DNA of 64,000 bases, from positions 2,530,862 to 2,594,861 of the forward strand of contig VYZI01000049.1 in NCBI GenBank assembly GCA_013397695.1. The letters run 5' to 3'. Position 1 is the first letter of the stretch; each line of letters opens with the position of its first letter. Positions 13,301 through 26,524 of the stretch are shown here, piece by piece. Source of the DNA: Centropus unirufus. Lineage: Eukaryota; Chordata; Aves; Cuculiformes; Centropidae. The notes under the pieces were generated by a model, which was given only the letters and a program-made list of their open reading frames with translations, was not told where the DNA came from and made no database searches. Made by a program: the position numbers and the translations under genes.

Positions 13301-13841
13301 AAAATGCTGGCTGAAAAAATGAAGTTGAACAGAAAGATGCTGAACTTTGCTTCTGGTCCCCTGACTGGGCCAAAACGCACAGCTAGAGAGCAGCACTGAA
13401 GAAGCTAACTCAGCCACAGTCCAAGGCACCACTTGTTCTGTGGCTGAACAAAGGAATTGCGGTCTTCCAGGGCTGTCAGTTTAACAACTTTCACCCAAAT
13501 TAAATTAATTTTGCCTTCTTAAAATGAAAACAAAAGAAATCCAACTCACCAGTGAAACTGTCCAAGAGTTTTGAAAGATAATAATCCTTCAGCTTACTGG
13601 GATCTGTGCTTGTTAGATGTTGCTGCCAAGAGGTATTGCAGCCTCAGCTACCAGTACACCTTTCTATTCACTTTCCTAAAGTATTAAATTGCCAGGAAAA
13701 TGTTTTGCTTGCTTTCCACAGATAAAAATTCAACCTTTAGCATGTTTTCTTCAAAAAGAAAAAGGACAAAAAATGCCATTTTTATGCAAACATCAAAGCT
13801 TTGACTTAATTTTAGGTCTGTCTCAGCTACAATAAGATGCA

Positions 13842-13912
13842 GTAAAAAAAAAACCAAAACAAAAAAACACACACAAAAAAAAAAACCACAACCCCCTCAA
13901 ACAACCCAACCA
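13842..13912. repeat. A/C-rich low-complexity tract
   Basis: A run of A with interspersed C (AAAACC, CACACAC, ACCCCCTC). It resembles the tract at 6864-6971 and likewise has no coding content. Confidence 0.85.
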
Positions 13913-16500
13913 GCAAAATCCTCCATCCATCTCCTGCACCCTTGCATCATCGAGTTCTGTCCCTGAAAGTGTATAATACCCAGTGGGCTGTCAACACAAG
14001 AATGAAGCATTAGTGTAGGCATATGCATACATGTGAATGCACACATGTAGCAGTTATAAAACTGCCACTGTAAGGAATTTGTGGTTTATTTTTCTAATTA
14101 ACTGAAAATGATAACACAAGAGCTGGCACGAGCCTGAGTTTCATCAGCTGCTGGAAAAAATTATCTTGGAGAAATGAAATTACACTGTTTCCCCATGTAC
14201 TTTCCGTGGATTTCAAAATAAACACAGCTATATGATCGTGCCAGTTAATAGACAGATGAAGGTAAAGTTACAGGTCTTGATACCTCTAGAAAGAGGCTGA
14301 AGAACTACACACACAATCTGGTTGACACATCATATTGGCTAGAAGATGGAATGCTCAGTTTAAAAAAATGTGAAGCACAAGTGAAAAAGAAGTGGGAAGG
14401 GCAGTTGCAAGGGTTGCCCTTAGTCTACCTGCTGCACATGGATATTGCATTATACACCACATGGCATAAAAAAACCAGTTCATTATTTGATGTTCATGCT
14501 CTTCCACATTTCCCACTATCTCAAGTTTCTCAAGTAGAACAATGCAGGAGAAAGAAACTCAAAATTATGCAAATGAAGAATTCGGAACAATTTTTGCTCT
14601 GTGCTCCACTTTAAAAGTCAAGCTTCACTGTGAATCCATTACTTCTTGCCTTACACCAAAAGGACAGTTTTTCAAGATGGTGAGCAACAGCCCTTACTAT
14701 AAAACTCATCCTTTCCAATGAAGGCACTGATCAGTGCCATCCATACTTAGGAACAATGCTGCCAGCCGCTGCTTTGTCTTTTTCTCCTATGGAACCTTTA
14801 CAACCCATGGTGTCTTGAACTTGTCTAATTACAGAAAACAAAAGGAGGATCATAGCAGGGCCTTTTTTGGTCCCTAAGAATCTAAACATTCCCACTTCTT
14901 TTGCCCTTTTCATGCTCCAAAACACATCAGTTTAATACATACTTCTGCTGAGTGTTCAGAAGATTAATTCACAGGTTTCAGGGTGTAGCAAACAGAACAA
15001 AAGGGATTTCACCATTGCTTTGATTCACTGGCTGACAAGGTCCGTGCAGTATTTAAGTGTGATTATTTAATGATATATTAGGTCACTGCCATGCTTTTGT
15101 AAGTATAATTAAGCTTCATAAAACAGAGTTCATAAAAGTTTCTTAAAGACTTCTTGTTCAGTTTTTTATATTCAAGAAATAAACCCTGAATAATAGATTG
15201 AGATTGAAGGGAGACTGAAGGTTTCCAAGGATTCTGATGAATATGATTAAGAAGAAAAAGAACATGGGAACTACAGATAAGAAAAAAGGACAGCTCAGTT
15301 ATCAGCTGTCTCAGACACAAGATTATAGTTGTACATATGTGAAGATGGAAATAATTGAATTCCTTGGAGGATGCTCATGCACATGAGTATTGGCAGTTCT
15401 GATGAGGCCTGTCTGGAAAGAGACAGGACTAGCTGCATATGGATATCTACTCCACCGAAATTATTCTTTGGGTGACACATTCCTGCAATAATTCCTTTCC
15501 ATCTCCATCTTCAGAGCTATTAAATCTTATTTACTTCCTTTCACCTTCTCTGTGAGTCAACGTCTTTTGATGTTGTACAGGACAGCAACTTGAGAGGTCT
15601 CCACTTGTACTGATAAACATATCCCTCGCGTAATGGAAAATGTAGCATTCCAAATGATTGCAAAAGTAGAGACAGGCAAATAAATCAGACATAAAACCAC
15701 ATCTATCATTGTTAAGTGTAAAAAATTGTCTATGAAATCCATTACCAAAGAACAAGGCATGTTCTTATGCTATCAGCACATTAAGTCTTTGATATGAAAC
15801 AGGTTTAAGTTGGGATCCTGCTTCTGTTCTATAAAGCAAGAAGAGACTTTACCTACAACAGAGAATAAGGCCAGGCTCATCTCAGCTATGTGAGCATCAT
15901 AAGATTAGCATCCTGTACTACATGAAGCCAGAAACATTCCTAGAGAAAGCATTTTGCAGTAAGCTTCATAAAGTAGACTACGATAAGATGCTTAAAGATG
16001 AATTAACAACAAGAACCTGAAGCTCTGTAAAACAATGACCGAAACTAATAATGTTTGGAAACAAAGCATCAGCAATTTGTTGAGTAATCTTGACTCTTGC
16101 TCTGGCTAGACTCACTCAGCAGCGTCACTGTAAGCAAGCAGTCCAATAGCAGGCACAGAATGTATAGCACAATGTATAGCACCACCACCATCATTATCTA
16201 CTGGCAGGTCAAAAAAGCAACCTCTAGTGAAAAAAAATATAACTATTAAAAATAGGACCAGCCACATCAAACTTTGCTTTCATGAAGCAAAATTTCAATT
16301 AGAAATACAGGCAAGTACGACAATGGAACCAAAATCACTTCAGCTACCACATTAAACCTGTCATGCAGGCAAATGAAATGGAGAGATGTAACTGGTAAGA
16401 GGTTTGCTGAATGTCAGTAATGGTGGAGGAGACACACTTTCAGTGAATAAATTAGCCTATCAAGACAAGCATCTGCTAGGGTCAAATGTGTCTCAGGATG

Positions 16501-16540
16501 TTTCATAGCTCTATCTTATGTCTCATAGCTCTATCTAATG
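16501..16540. repeat. 20-bp tandem duplication, two mismatches
   Basis: TTTCATAGCTCTATCTTATG is followed directly by TCTCATAGCTCTATCTAATG. The copies match at 18 of 20 positions, so this duplication is older than the exact one at 6791-6830. Confidence 0.9.
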
Positions 16541-17797
16541 AACTTATTCCACTGCCCAGGGGTCCAGCATGTCCTGTGCAACACACAGGAACAGCTGAGT
16601 AATCTCATCAAGTAGTCTGCTGGAAGGGATGTGAAAAAGATCCCTCAATAAGTCACTGAAGCAGCAGGCCGACGTCTGACAAGTGCCTGCTAGTTCAGAG
16701 ATGAACTGGAGAGGGAAATCTCTGATTCAATAAATAATTTCAAGGACCGCTGATACCTGCGTGTCTAACAAACCAAAAGGAGTATAAAGAAACAGCTATT
16801 TTTTTCCTAAAAAACTACTAATATTGCAATGATGCACTGTCTCACAAAAAAAATGTTTAACTGTCTCTTGCAGGTAAGAAAGTTGACTTCTGCTTACATA
16901 CTCCACTGATACAGCAGAAGTAGTAGCAGTCTAAACTTTTCAATGAGGTAAGATAATTGGGAATCTGAGTGACTGCATTCCATATGGTCATTCAGTTCTT
17001 TTAATCTGCTTTGCCTAGCAGTCTCACGTCAAGGACTCAAAAACTGCAAAGCTTACAAGTGGCTTGCAGTGGAGTGGAAAGTAACAGAAACACAGCCAGA
17101 CAGAAGCATCTTGATGTTCAAGGCACAACCAAAGCCCCAGGTCACAACAGAAACCTCAAGTTCCAATAGAGGTTGTATTAGACAGGAACGTGACACATCT
17201 GATACTTCTCTACTCACAATAGCACTGCACTAGCAAAAAGAATATCTTTTTTCCTTTCAAAGTCTTTGATTCAAGCACACCCCAACTCCTGTTCAACAAA
17301 GCAACAGAATACTATTTTTCTCACCAGGGTATGCATAAGCAAGTAAACACATACAGAGGTAAGGATAGTTTGTTACTGTATTCTGTAACTCTTCATTTTA
17401 TGGGACAATTATCAGCCTCTTGTACAGGCAGCAGTATTAGAATTTCTGCAAAGAAATCTGCATGCCTTCCTGAACACATTCCTTCCCTTTTCCCTCAAAC
17501 TACCCTACAATATGCATTTCAAACATTAGGGTTTACAGGTTTTATTATTCAGCTCCAACCTCTGCTACACATCCATACTGGATACAAAGGATACACTCCC
17601 ATACCAGATGCCTAACTCCAGCCTGCAGCTCGATCAACACTGAATGAGAGCTCCTCATCTCCCACACCACTATTGGAGAACAATGACTGAGCAATGTACG
17701 CTTTAATTGTTTAAAACATCCTTTTTCTGCTCGGTTTTTCACTGGAGTGTGTCCCAGCTCCCTGTTTCAGGCAGGGTTTTGCCAGGCGCAGCAGCAG

Positions 17798-17810
17798 CGC
17801 CCTCTGCCCC
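17798..17810 (-). promoter_or_regulatory. CTCF-like core near the inferred DAAM2 promoter
   Basis: The + strand carries CGCCCTCTG, the conserved reverse CTCF core, in a locally CpG-containing patch (17780-17850). The 13-bp core matches at 10 of 13 positions; the last three bases differ. It lies about 650 bp inside the inferred first intron. Confidence 0.25.
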
Positions 17811-18325
17811 GTGCAGAGAGCACGGCACTTCATGCCCCCGCTCTCCTAGAGCTACCAAAGCATTGAGTAAAATTTAAACGAACATATACAACATCTGCTC
17901 GGCAATAGTTTGGCATCCGGATTTCCACGGATAACACAGTTTTTTAAAGATTGCTATTCCTCCCGCACGGATACCATTTCGTTTTAAAACTGTTTAACAG
18001 GACATTTGTTACTCTTGAAAAGTAAATGACAAGTCACTTCACTTGAAAGTTTTCTTTTTTTGTTGTTGTTGTTTTTTTCCCAAATCTCTCTTTACTCATC
18101 TCTGAGAGAAACGCCTATTACGACTCTTACCAGCTTTCTTTCCCCGCACATACAAAAGCACTTGCTGTTTTCCCCCTCCCCATTCCTGCAGCAAAGCGTC
18201 AAAGTGGAAAGGGAATTTCAAAACAGAAGCGCAAACACTGACAAACCCTCAAAGTTTTTGTTTGGTTTTGTTTTTACGCTTATATTTTGCCTCCATGTTT
18301 TCCCAGCTGCTCCTCTTAAAATAAA

Positions 18326-18356
18326 ATATAATANNNNNNNNNNATAATAATAATAA
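18326..18356. repeat. (ATA)n simple repeat with a 10-N gap (18334-18343)
   Basis: ATA units flank ten N on both sides, so the assembly broke inside a microsatellite. It lies about 90 bp inside the inferred intron from the donor at 18442. The true repeat length is unknown. Confidence 0.9.
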
Positions 18357-18442
18357 ACAACCGGCCTGCAAAAAAGCATGACAAATTAAGAGACTGGAAA
18401 ACTGCAGCTCAAGGAGGAGCATGCGACTTTAGCTTGACTTAC

Positions 18443-18900
18443 CAATTTCATCCAGCTGTATATTTTCCTATTTGCTTTTTACAGCAGCTGAGCTCAGGGC
18501 TCAGGAACGTCCAGCCCGCGTCAGGGAGCCAGGCAGAGCTCTGATCCCCACGCTGGATGCTGCCGAGCGAGTGGAGCTGGAGCGGCTGCTGCTTTTGCTG
18601 CTCCGGCTGCTGTATGCGCTCGCTCAGCCCCAGATCAGGAACTGCTTCCCATTCCCCAGCCCCGCTCCAGCGCTGCAGGCTTCGGGAGGCAGGGCCGGCC
18701 CCTGCTACCGTGCTGCACTTTCTTAAAGGGACAAGCTCCGGCTTGGCAGCAGCGCACGCGGACCGGGAGCTGCCGGGGCCGCCCGAGGTGGGGGCTGGAG
18801 CCAGAGCGGCGGGGCGGGCTGGGCTCAGCGCCTCCAACCCGCGCGATAACCATCGCAGCGCCAGGCGGGTTCCTGCGCACCTCGGGAGGCAGAACAACGC
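18443..18900 (-). other. DAAM2: Inferred DAAM2 exon 1 (non-coding)
   Basis: Read on the minus strand, the GC-rich island runs into '..GATGAAATTG', followed immediately by a perfect GTAAGT donor, whose G is the complement of C18442. The 3' exon boundary at 18443 is therefore well supported if the strand is right. The 5' end is a guess. The minus-strand open frame of about 149 codons reaches a TGA ten bases before the donor, so it cannot be spliced on as coding sequence. This fits a 5'-UTR exon. Naming rests on synteny: DAAM2 is divergent from KIF6 in vertebrates and starts with a non-coding exon. DAAM2 encodes a diaphanous-related formin that links Dishevelled/Rho signals to actin. An unrelated lncRNA promoter is the main alternative. 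Confidence 0.45.
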
Positions 18901-19120
18901 GCTTCTCTTCGTTCGAGGCTTTCAGGTGTTGCGGGTTTTGCGTTGGCGCTGCCTTCGCACCCTCCGCGCGGCAGGCGGGAATAACCACGCGGCGGAGGAG
19001 GCGGCCCCGAGCGTGGGTCCCACCTGTGCCGCGGCGCCTCCGCTCCAGCCCCGTGCTCCCCACGGCGGCACAACATCCCCTGCCCACAGCCTGCAGTGGC
19101 GGTAGGATTAGGGATATTCC
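18480..19120. promoter_or_regulatory. CpG island promoter (inferred DAAM2 promoter)
   Basis: This is an abrupt GC-rich block rich in undepleted CpG in an otherwise AT-rich, CpG-poor region. It contains a GC box (GCGGGGCGGG, 18808-18817), an NRF1-like TGCGCA near 18872, and no clear TATA box. These are marks of a broad CpG promoter. The long overlapping frames on both strands here (149, 167, 121 and 182 codons) result from the lack of A/T-rich stop codons and are not proteins. Transcription to the left is supported by the donor at 18442; a divergent right-hand transcript is possible but no donor stood out. Confidence 0.8.
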
Positions 19121-22100
19121 CTGGCAGCTCGGAATCATTTTGACCTGAAGCGGTTTCGTTCCCCCTAATGGAGAGGATCTGACTTAACAAAAAGTCCTCG
19201 TTTCCCGGTTTTTCCTCTTCAATAATTCTCTAGATAACTTTAATCTCATGTAAACCACTTTTTCTAGCGTGTTTTCTGCCTTTGCTTTCAACTTTACCAG
19301 ATACCAATTGCTAGATTAACCTGGGGGAGCTGTCTGCCTCCTGCGTTTTGCTGTCCACAGTGGAAGAAACAGCATTCCCTGCTCAAGAGTAATGATGAAA
19401 CTCATAGATAGTAACACCATCTGCAAAATATCTCCCTCTCTGTTGTTTTTGGTTTGTGTTTTTTTTTAAACTCATGGAAATATATGGTTTGCTTTCTGTG
19501 TAAGTCATTTGTTTTCATTAGAATAACTGAACTCTCATGACAACGTCAATCAACACATATCACAAGGCAAAGTCATATACATACACAAATGTGTATATAT
19601 TTAATGGCACAATAAAGAGAAAGCAAGTTACAGTGGACAAATATCACCTTCAAACTGGTAGGCCAAACCAAACAAGACGATGCCATGTCACCACCGTTCT
19701 GTCCCCTCTGCCTTCAAATACACAGTAAACGCAGAATGGGTACAAACTGCCAGCAAGCTAATGTGTTGTTTCTGTTTCTTTGGTCATGGGTACAAACAAA
19801 AAGGTTATTACTGCCTTTTTGAAGCTAATGGTGTTTCATAAACCAGCGGAGTAGCTATCCTCTCACTACTGGCATGTATACCTTTTACCCTGTAAACAAA
19901 ATAGCCATTTAGTCACATTACTAAATTATAATCTTCAGCATTATTAGCCTTGCATTAAAACAGAGAGGACCATCAGTATTCCACTAGCATGAGCTGTACT
20001 AGCTCCTGCCTTTCTCAGCATAAAGCCTGCGAAAGCTTTATATTATTTACACATGCAAACCATAGGTGATGCACAATAGAAGGGAATTTATAATTCCATC
20101 CATTTTTCCCTCCCTTCACATGTTTCCATTGGTCCATTAATCCTCATTTTCCACTCACGTCTTTGTCTATTACATTTTTTTCATCTCTGCCTCCCAGCCC
20201 CTGCCCCTATACTCCCCGTTATCTCCTTCTGCATGCCAAGTTCATCTGCAGCTGATCTCCACCTTGCAAGCATCACACAACTGTCTTGGTCACCCTTTGT
20301 CCCCTCTGTCCTCTTAATTTCTCATTGGAAAAGAAGAGCTGAAAGGAGAGATAGGAATGATTAACTCATTCCTTCTCTTCCTTCCCTCTCCTTCCTCCAG
20401 CCAGTGTTCTGGAGGCAGAGACCTGTATTCAGCCGTAGAAACTAACCTGTAGCAGCAAGACAAGGGACTAGGATTAGGTAGGCTGGCATTACCAACACTA
20501 TCTCCCTTCTCACTTTAGCACACTGTACCATTTATTACGATACAGTGTAACCAAAATGGATGATCCTTGTTCATTAGTTAACAAAAATTCATCTTTAAGA
20601 CAAAGCTGTTCACTCAGTTGATGCCTCAGCTAAGATTACTCTAATATGTTCAAACCAAGCAGCATTACCCTACAGTACAAAGGGGTGATGCCCTGAAGTG
20701 GATGGTGATTTGAATGACAAAGACACCAAGGAAGGAGAGAAAACAGGTCTTGAGTGGAGCTAGTGTGATGCTTCATTCCTCTGTAAACACAAAACAATAA
20801 CAGGCAAAACACCAGAAAACTCCAAGCAGGAATAAGACTTGTGCTGCTGGACCAGAACGATCTAACGATCTAACCGCCATAAAAGTTAAGATAAAAAAAG
20901 AATATCTGCTGTTGGTCGCATGTGTTGTTCCTTGCAATCTTCATAATCCCATTTGAAATCTGTTCCCCCCTCACCACAGCATGTGATGTTCATTGACAGA
21001 GCATTGCCTAATGATTGCAGCAGAACTCCTGGTTTCTGTTACTGACTGTAGGAAAAAGGGGAGATATAATAAAATAAAGGGCATAGAATTAAAATTCTGC
21101 TGTATGCTTTGGGATTTAGTGATCAGTAAATGAAACTAGATAAATCACTGATTTTTTCTGCAACTCCTTCCCCAATAACGAAAAAAATGTATTAAACTTT
21201 GGTGTTTCATAAATCAATACTTGTATTAGTAATAGCCTGGGATGAAAGAGGAAAGAAAGGCCAGCTTTTTATTATTAAATACTGAATTGCAGATACCTCG
21301 GTCAAAACTGAAAAGTGCTGTGGTTTGCAAAAAATGTTTGACTGCAGAGCAATCCCCACACACAAGGGATGACAGGAGCTAATAGGAGCTATTTTGGTGT
21401 CTTAGCTTATAAGGAACAACAAAAAGAGAAGTCATCCCAAAGTTAACAAGAAAGAAAAAGGGTATGATTCTATCCCTGAACAGTGTATCACATAAGGTCT
21501 GTGTCCCAAGATAGCAAACGTTGTTACAGAGGCAGGTCCTTCTGAATTTAGGAATAAGACCAATAAAGAAATCACCTGCCTCTTTCTAAGCATTTTAGGT
21601 GACCAAGGTCAAAACAAAAAGCCGTAGTATTATCTATGTACAAGGGCCCTTAAATAGGAATGAGTGAAAAGACAAAGGGAAAGGGACACACAAAAACAAG
21701 TAGATTATTCGCTGCTCAAAAAACACATTCCTCACAGAATGCAGAAGCAAAAGCTTCTGCGAGATGTTCCTCCACCTTTGGAGATATAAACTGTTTGTTA
21801 GATCCCTTGTCAAAACAAAAGTACATGGGTTTATTAATCTAACAACAAAAGTGCCCATTGTGAGAGGAGACCCAGTGCCAGGCTGCCTGCTCCATCTGAC
21901 AATGAGATTAAGCACCACAGCTCTGTGAGTTTGGCTGCGTGCCTTGCCTGACACCACCACCCAGCGCTACTACAGGGTCAAAGATTTCTGCTCACTCACA
22001 ACTAGCAAGACTTTTGTACAGTCCCTACAGAGATTGTTTCTGCATGTCTTCCAATTTCCAAAATACCATGAATGCAGTGTTTCGAGCATATCTTGAGTGT

Positions 22101-22620
22101 GGCATGCAGCAGTATTACTGCTATACACTGATATTGGATATAATGTGGTGTTGAAACCTTCATGGTCCTTACTTATTAAAGAACTAAGAGGAAATTCTGT
22201 CCCCTGTTACTAAGTGGCTGAAATGAAGCATATACAATCAATACAATACACATACGTCTATATTCTTTTAGTTAATATAATTCTCCTAAAACTCTTCTAA
22301 ACTTATTTTTATCTTTGGGCTCAAACCACACCATGAGATCGAAGTGTGGGATTCTACTCCAATTGACTTTCTGATGAATCAGGATGGAACTGTGTTCCAT
22401 CTCAGGGATATGTAAGATTCAGATTAAAGATTTCAATCCTAACATATATATTTAACATGCTATACATGCTATACATGTTTCAGAACGTGCTTTTAACTGT
22501 AAAAAAAGTAGGATTATGGACAATTCCTATGTGAAATAGCATTCATTATTAATTAAAAAATAAAAATATTAATGCCAGAATATCATTTTCCACTCAATGA
22601 ATCATAATGCATATACTTAC

Positions 22621-22664
22621 CCATGCGTGCATGTATGTACACATTTACACATGCGCATGCATGC
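22621..22664. repeat. Alternating purine-pyrimidine tract (TG/CA/GC-rich)
   Basis: An imperfect run of TGCGTGCATG, GTACACA and ACATGCGCATGCATGC units. Such alternation can favour Z-DNA, and it contains the self-complementary GCATGC and TGCGCA. It is probably a degenerate TG microsatellite. Confidence 0.6.
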
Positions 22665-23164
22665 AGAAAGGGAAAGTTTTTCCACAGCTTATTCTGGTAC
22701 AGGGTCTAGGCTAAATCTTATACTCAGGTTGACTTCTGGTTAGCACAAAACCACACTTATGAAGTAATGGCAGTTTTTAAACTGCCCTTGTGACTCTTTG
22801 GTCTATTAATTGATCAATGTACATTAGGACACTGACACCAACTTATAACAGCCTCGGGTTTTGTAAATTTTAGCTGGTTAGTCTTGGAAATGAAACATCT
22901 GCTTAGCAGAGAGAGCACTCCAGCTAAATGTCCCCTTCTTTGCAGTACTGGTGACAGAACTACCACACTGCTGCTATTCTACCTAGGAAGCTCACTTTCT
23001 TCAAGAGTGACTTTAAGGTTACCAGTTCTGCATGCTTCTGAGCACTTTGTACCATCTCCATGGAAAAAAGTAGCTGGAGTTAGAAGTTCTGGCTCCATCT
23101 ATGAGCTGGGTAAGGGACAACATTTGTTTACTGTATATTCTTTGCAGAACTACGAGGATTAGCT

Positions 23165-23345
23165 ACGGTTGATGTGGCTTGCTAAACTCTGATTATTTGT
23201 GTCTTCTGAAGTTTACATGTGAAGTAATTAACAACACTGATCCCCTAGTAAGAAGCTGAAATCAATTAGGAAGGCAGCTGTCATTATTATAGCGATTAAT
23301 TACAAATGACATTCAGTTGCAGTATTTAATGGCCAAGCTTTTTAT
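23165..23345. promoter_or_regulatory. Possible conserved enhancer with homeodomain-type sites
   Basis: This non-repetitive stretch packs several TAATTA/AATTA-type cores (GTAATTAAC near 23225, CAATTAG near 23263, GATTAATTAC near 23294), a CAGCTG E-box near 23276 and an ATTTAATGGCC segment near 23323. The density of developmental factor motifs is typical of vertebrate conserved non-coding elements. Conservation cannot be seen from one sequence, so this is a suggestion only. Confidence 0.25.
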
Positions 23346-26300
23346 GCTGGCTTTGGGGGCTTTGATGTTTTGTTGTTAGGGTTTTTATTCCTCCATTACA
23401 CCACTGTTATCCCACCCTGAGTTTTTTCCTGGCCATAACTTCCACTGCATACAATCTGTCCTATTTTGTGACGCACAATTTCCTGGAGAATACTTGGCTT
23501 TCTTTACAGGAATTCCTGTATGCCTATAATCCTGGAAATGGGACAAAGTTCCAATGGAAAGGTGGCTTATTTCTAGGCAAAGGATGCTGAATTGATCTCT
23601 TGGAAGTCTACTTGATTATAAGGGTAAGGACAGGGGTAGAGAAAGGTAGGGGTAAGCCATTTTTGTTGTGCTTGGTAAGACAGTTCTGTTCACTGAGAAT
23701 GCTTCAATGGGGTGTTGAATAGTACTTGGGTGTTTGTGAGAAAGTTTGCTTTGCTCTGGAGATTAAAAAATAACAACATATAGTGCTCTCTGTGAAGAAG
23801 TTGACTAGGATATGAAGAGGTGCACCCCCAGTTTCTGTGCCCCTGATTCTATGCAAAAAGTTCCTGCACAGACAGGGCTCCTAAAGGTATTGTCTGTTCC
23901 TGAACTATTGCGCCTGCTAGAGAAGAAACTGATCACCTTGAGGGACTTAGCTAATCAAGAATGAATTAGTCAGTTTTCCAGAAGTCCTACACCATGTAAA
24001 ATGGTAATGGTTTAAAATCATGGGGAGTAAATGTGTTCCTTTTGAACACATATTCATACACAGCTAGAGAACCGGAGCTGTGAGCAAAACACAAGTTTCT
24101 TTCTTGTAACAGCATCTGAAGTTTGGTATTTTTTTGTACTGACTGTCTATGATGTTCTAACAGTTGTGGGAACTGTTTAGGATACTGTCAGAGGGGCAGG
24201 ATCATGCCTATGGAGACTACTACAGAAAAATTACTGCTTAAGTCAGCAGAAGTATGACTGAGCTTGAGCCCTTGCTATGGATTCACCACTACCCTGCTGC
24301 TAGGTGTACTCATTTACATCAGTGTGCAGCGTAAGACATCTTAATTCAGCTGCACTTAAAACTTATGTTGCACTCACGTAAATACTATTGCAGAGTGCGG
24401 GGCAGTAGGGAACTGGTTCACATAAATTCATAGCATTTAAGTTTCCATAAAGCAGGAATATCACAGAAGTAAAAGGTTTCACACTCTTGTGTCTCTGGGT
24501 GTTTGTTGTGAGTTATAAAATAGAAATAGAAAGTATACTGAAAAAAAAGAGACAGTAGGCGTAAGTAAGCTGCATGCAGAAGCTGAATTCACAAGCTGTT
24601 AATAGAATAAAGCCCTGAAGGTTTCTACATTGCACTAAGGAAGAAGATATTGACAGTAAATTTTCTAACTGGTGGCTGCTGTGGATGGATGAAGGACAGA
24701 ATAAAGAAAGAGGAAAAACATAAAATTAAAAACATTATTAAAGTATCATTTCCAATAACCATATTTCCTAACTTACAAGCAATGCCTCCAATGTAGACTA
24801 TAATTATAATCAAAAATGAGTTAATATGCTTGCCCTCAGATTGAATAACAGTGTTACTAACACCTGGGTTAGAAATTCTATTCTTTCAAAACTGTTATGG
24901 GGTAAGAAGAACAGATAGAGTAGGAGGTTACAATTTTTATGCCATTTGGATATATGTTGCTTAGAAACACACTTGGTTTGTCTGTTGTTTGGGACAGTGA
25001 GGCCCTGTTTCCTGTAACCTTGCTCTAGAGCAAAAAGCAACCTACCTTGCAATAGGCGGAAGATACCTCTTCCTGGTGAATGTAGGTAACGCTACACAAG
25101 TTTAAGAGAATAATAAAGACCCCTAAAATCCTGTTCCCTAGTATTCCATTTTTCTCACCTTGCCCACAAGCAAATTGGAACTAACCTGGATGATGTATGT
25201 AGTTTCTGACTGCTGCTTCTCTCTCTGTGGAGGTGTCTGTTCAGTTCAGGTTTTCATCATGTAGGAAGGTCCCACCTTCAGATGAGTTAGTATAGCTGTT
25301 TTGAGTGTAGAGATGGTTTTCTGGAGAGTCAATTGCAAATAAACAGTACCTTTTAGCTTTCTGTACATACAAAAGGCATCTCTGATGTTTTGTCACCTTT
25401 AAAAGAAATTGCAGAAGAAATATGGAAGGAGGTTCCTGTATAGTCTCTCTTAACTTGAGTACAGGGCTGGCCTTCCCATGTTTTGATTAAATTTGTCTTA
25501 AACCAGAATAATTTGAAACACATGCTTAACACCAAATGAGAGGAGGTGCAGGTAGTAAGTACTATTTGGGCATGTAACGACAAGAAAACACTTCAGGGCT
25601 TCTTTGCCGAGGCACTCAACAGTGTTCTTGGTACACTCTAGAATCAAACACACTGAGTACCTCATGTAGCATTATATCTTCAACAGGGATTGTGTCTGCA
25701 TTGTAGGCAAATTGTTGATTGGTCACTCTACACATTAACTTTGAGTATAGGGATCATATGTGATCACTGGTAAATTTATTTGAAGATTCTAAGTAATGTA
25801 TACAAAACTGTTTTCAGCTGATACAGAACTATTGGGTTATTTGTATCAGCTGCTCTAGACAGATGACTTCCAGGATTTAGGAAGAAATCTGTTATGAATT
25901 ATTTACTTTTATCACTCAGCTAATTTTCTTGTTTCTAGAGCTTTTTCATTATTTTTATTAAAGCCAAATGATTGTGCTCCAGGACATTCCACAAATGCTG
26001 CTGTACTGTCATTTTAGGAAATACCATTAAAGTGACCTTTTCATTGTTTGTTTCCCATGGCATTTAAGTAAGCTGTTTCAAGAAAAACATCATTAAAATT
26101 GTCAATTCCTCCATGGATGCCTTAAGATTATTCATAGAAACTGTAGTCTTTTGGGAATAAGAGAAACCTTGTTTTCCCTTCATTAACCCCATTTTCTACT
26201 GAAGTAACAGCATCAACTTTAACACAAATCTATCAACACTGAATAAATTCAGGCCTTTTTTAAATTTTTTTTCTTCCCTGTAAGAATTTGATACTAGTGA

Positions 26301-26524
26301 AATATACCACATTAGAGAGTGAAGGCCACTACCCAGTCTCAAATTATGTATAGCACAGGAAGTGATTCTATCACTCCTTCCCAACCCTTAAACACAATTC
26401 CTGATTTTTGTCCTCACATAACTTATTTCAAGAGGATGTGGGACTACACATCCCAATAGTAAGTGCATCTGTGTTCACAGGTCTTGAGCTATTTTTACTC
26501 AGTCATGAGAAAAATGCAGATTAA

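Larger units (their letters stand above)
1..18442 (-). other. DAAM2: Inferred DAAM2 intron 1 (partial, runs off the left edge)
   Basis: This stretch lies downstream, on the minus strand, of the GTAAGT donor at 18442-18437 that closes the GC-rich exon at 18.44-18.9 kb. I read both strands for recognisable DAAM2 coding exons (GTPase-binding/FH3, FH1, FH2) and saw none, so all of it would be first-intron sequence. That fits the known long first intron of vertebrate DAAM2. It holds decayed CR1 pieces, A/C-rich low-complexity tracts, short tandem duplications and a strong inverted repeat, listed separately. The many open frames of 60-120 codons lack homology, splice context and composition bias and are treated as chance. 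The gene assignment is inference from synteny with KIF6. Confidence 0.5.
19121..26524. other. Intergenic, mostly unremarkable
   Basis: AT-rich sequence between the 19-kb island and the CR1 at 26.5 kb. I see no exon, RNA gene or well-preserved transposon. A pyrimidine-rich stretch lies at about 20100-20400, an alternating purine-pyrimidine segment at 22621-22664, and a possible conserved element at 23165-23345. A weak MIR-like phrase ('actcctggtttctgttactgactg') sits near 21027. All open frames are short and lack homology. Confidence 0.7.

Noticed and set aside
18448..19190. Long open frames on both strands (149, 167, 121 and 182 codons) in the 18.5-19.1 kb island
   Set aside because: They overlap on both strands, have repetitive Ala/Arg/Pro/Gly composition and no domain, and coincide exactly with the CpG island, where stop codons are rare.
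24250..24420. Possible old sauropsid MITE ('catttacatcagtgtgcagc .. cacgtaaatac')
   Set aside because: Similarity to the known TACACCAGTGTAAATC-type repeat is only a few words long and I cannot place terminal repeats. The similar hint at 41855-41915 is equally weak.
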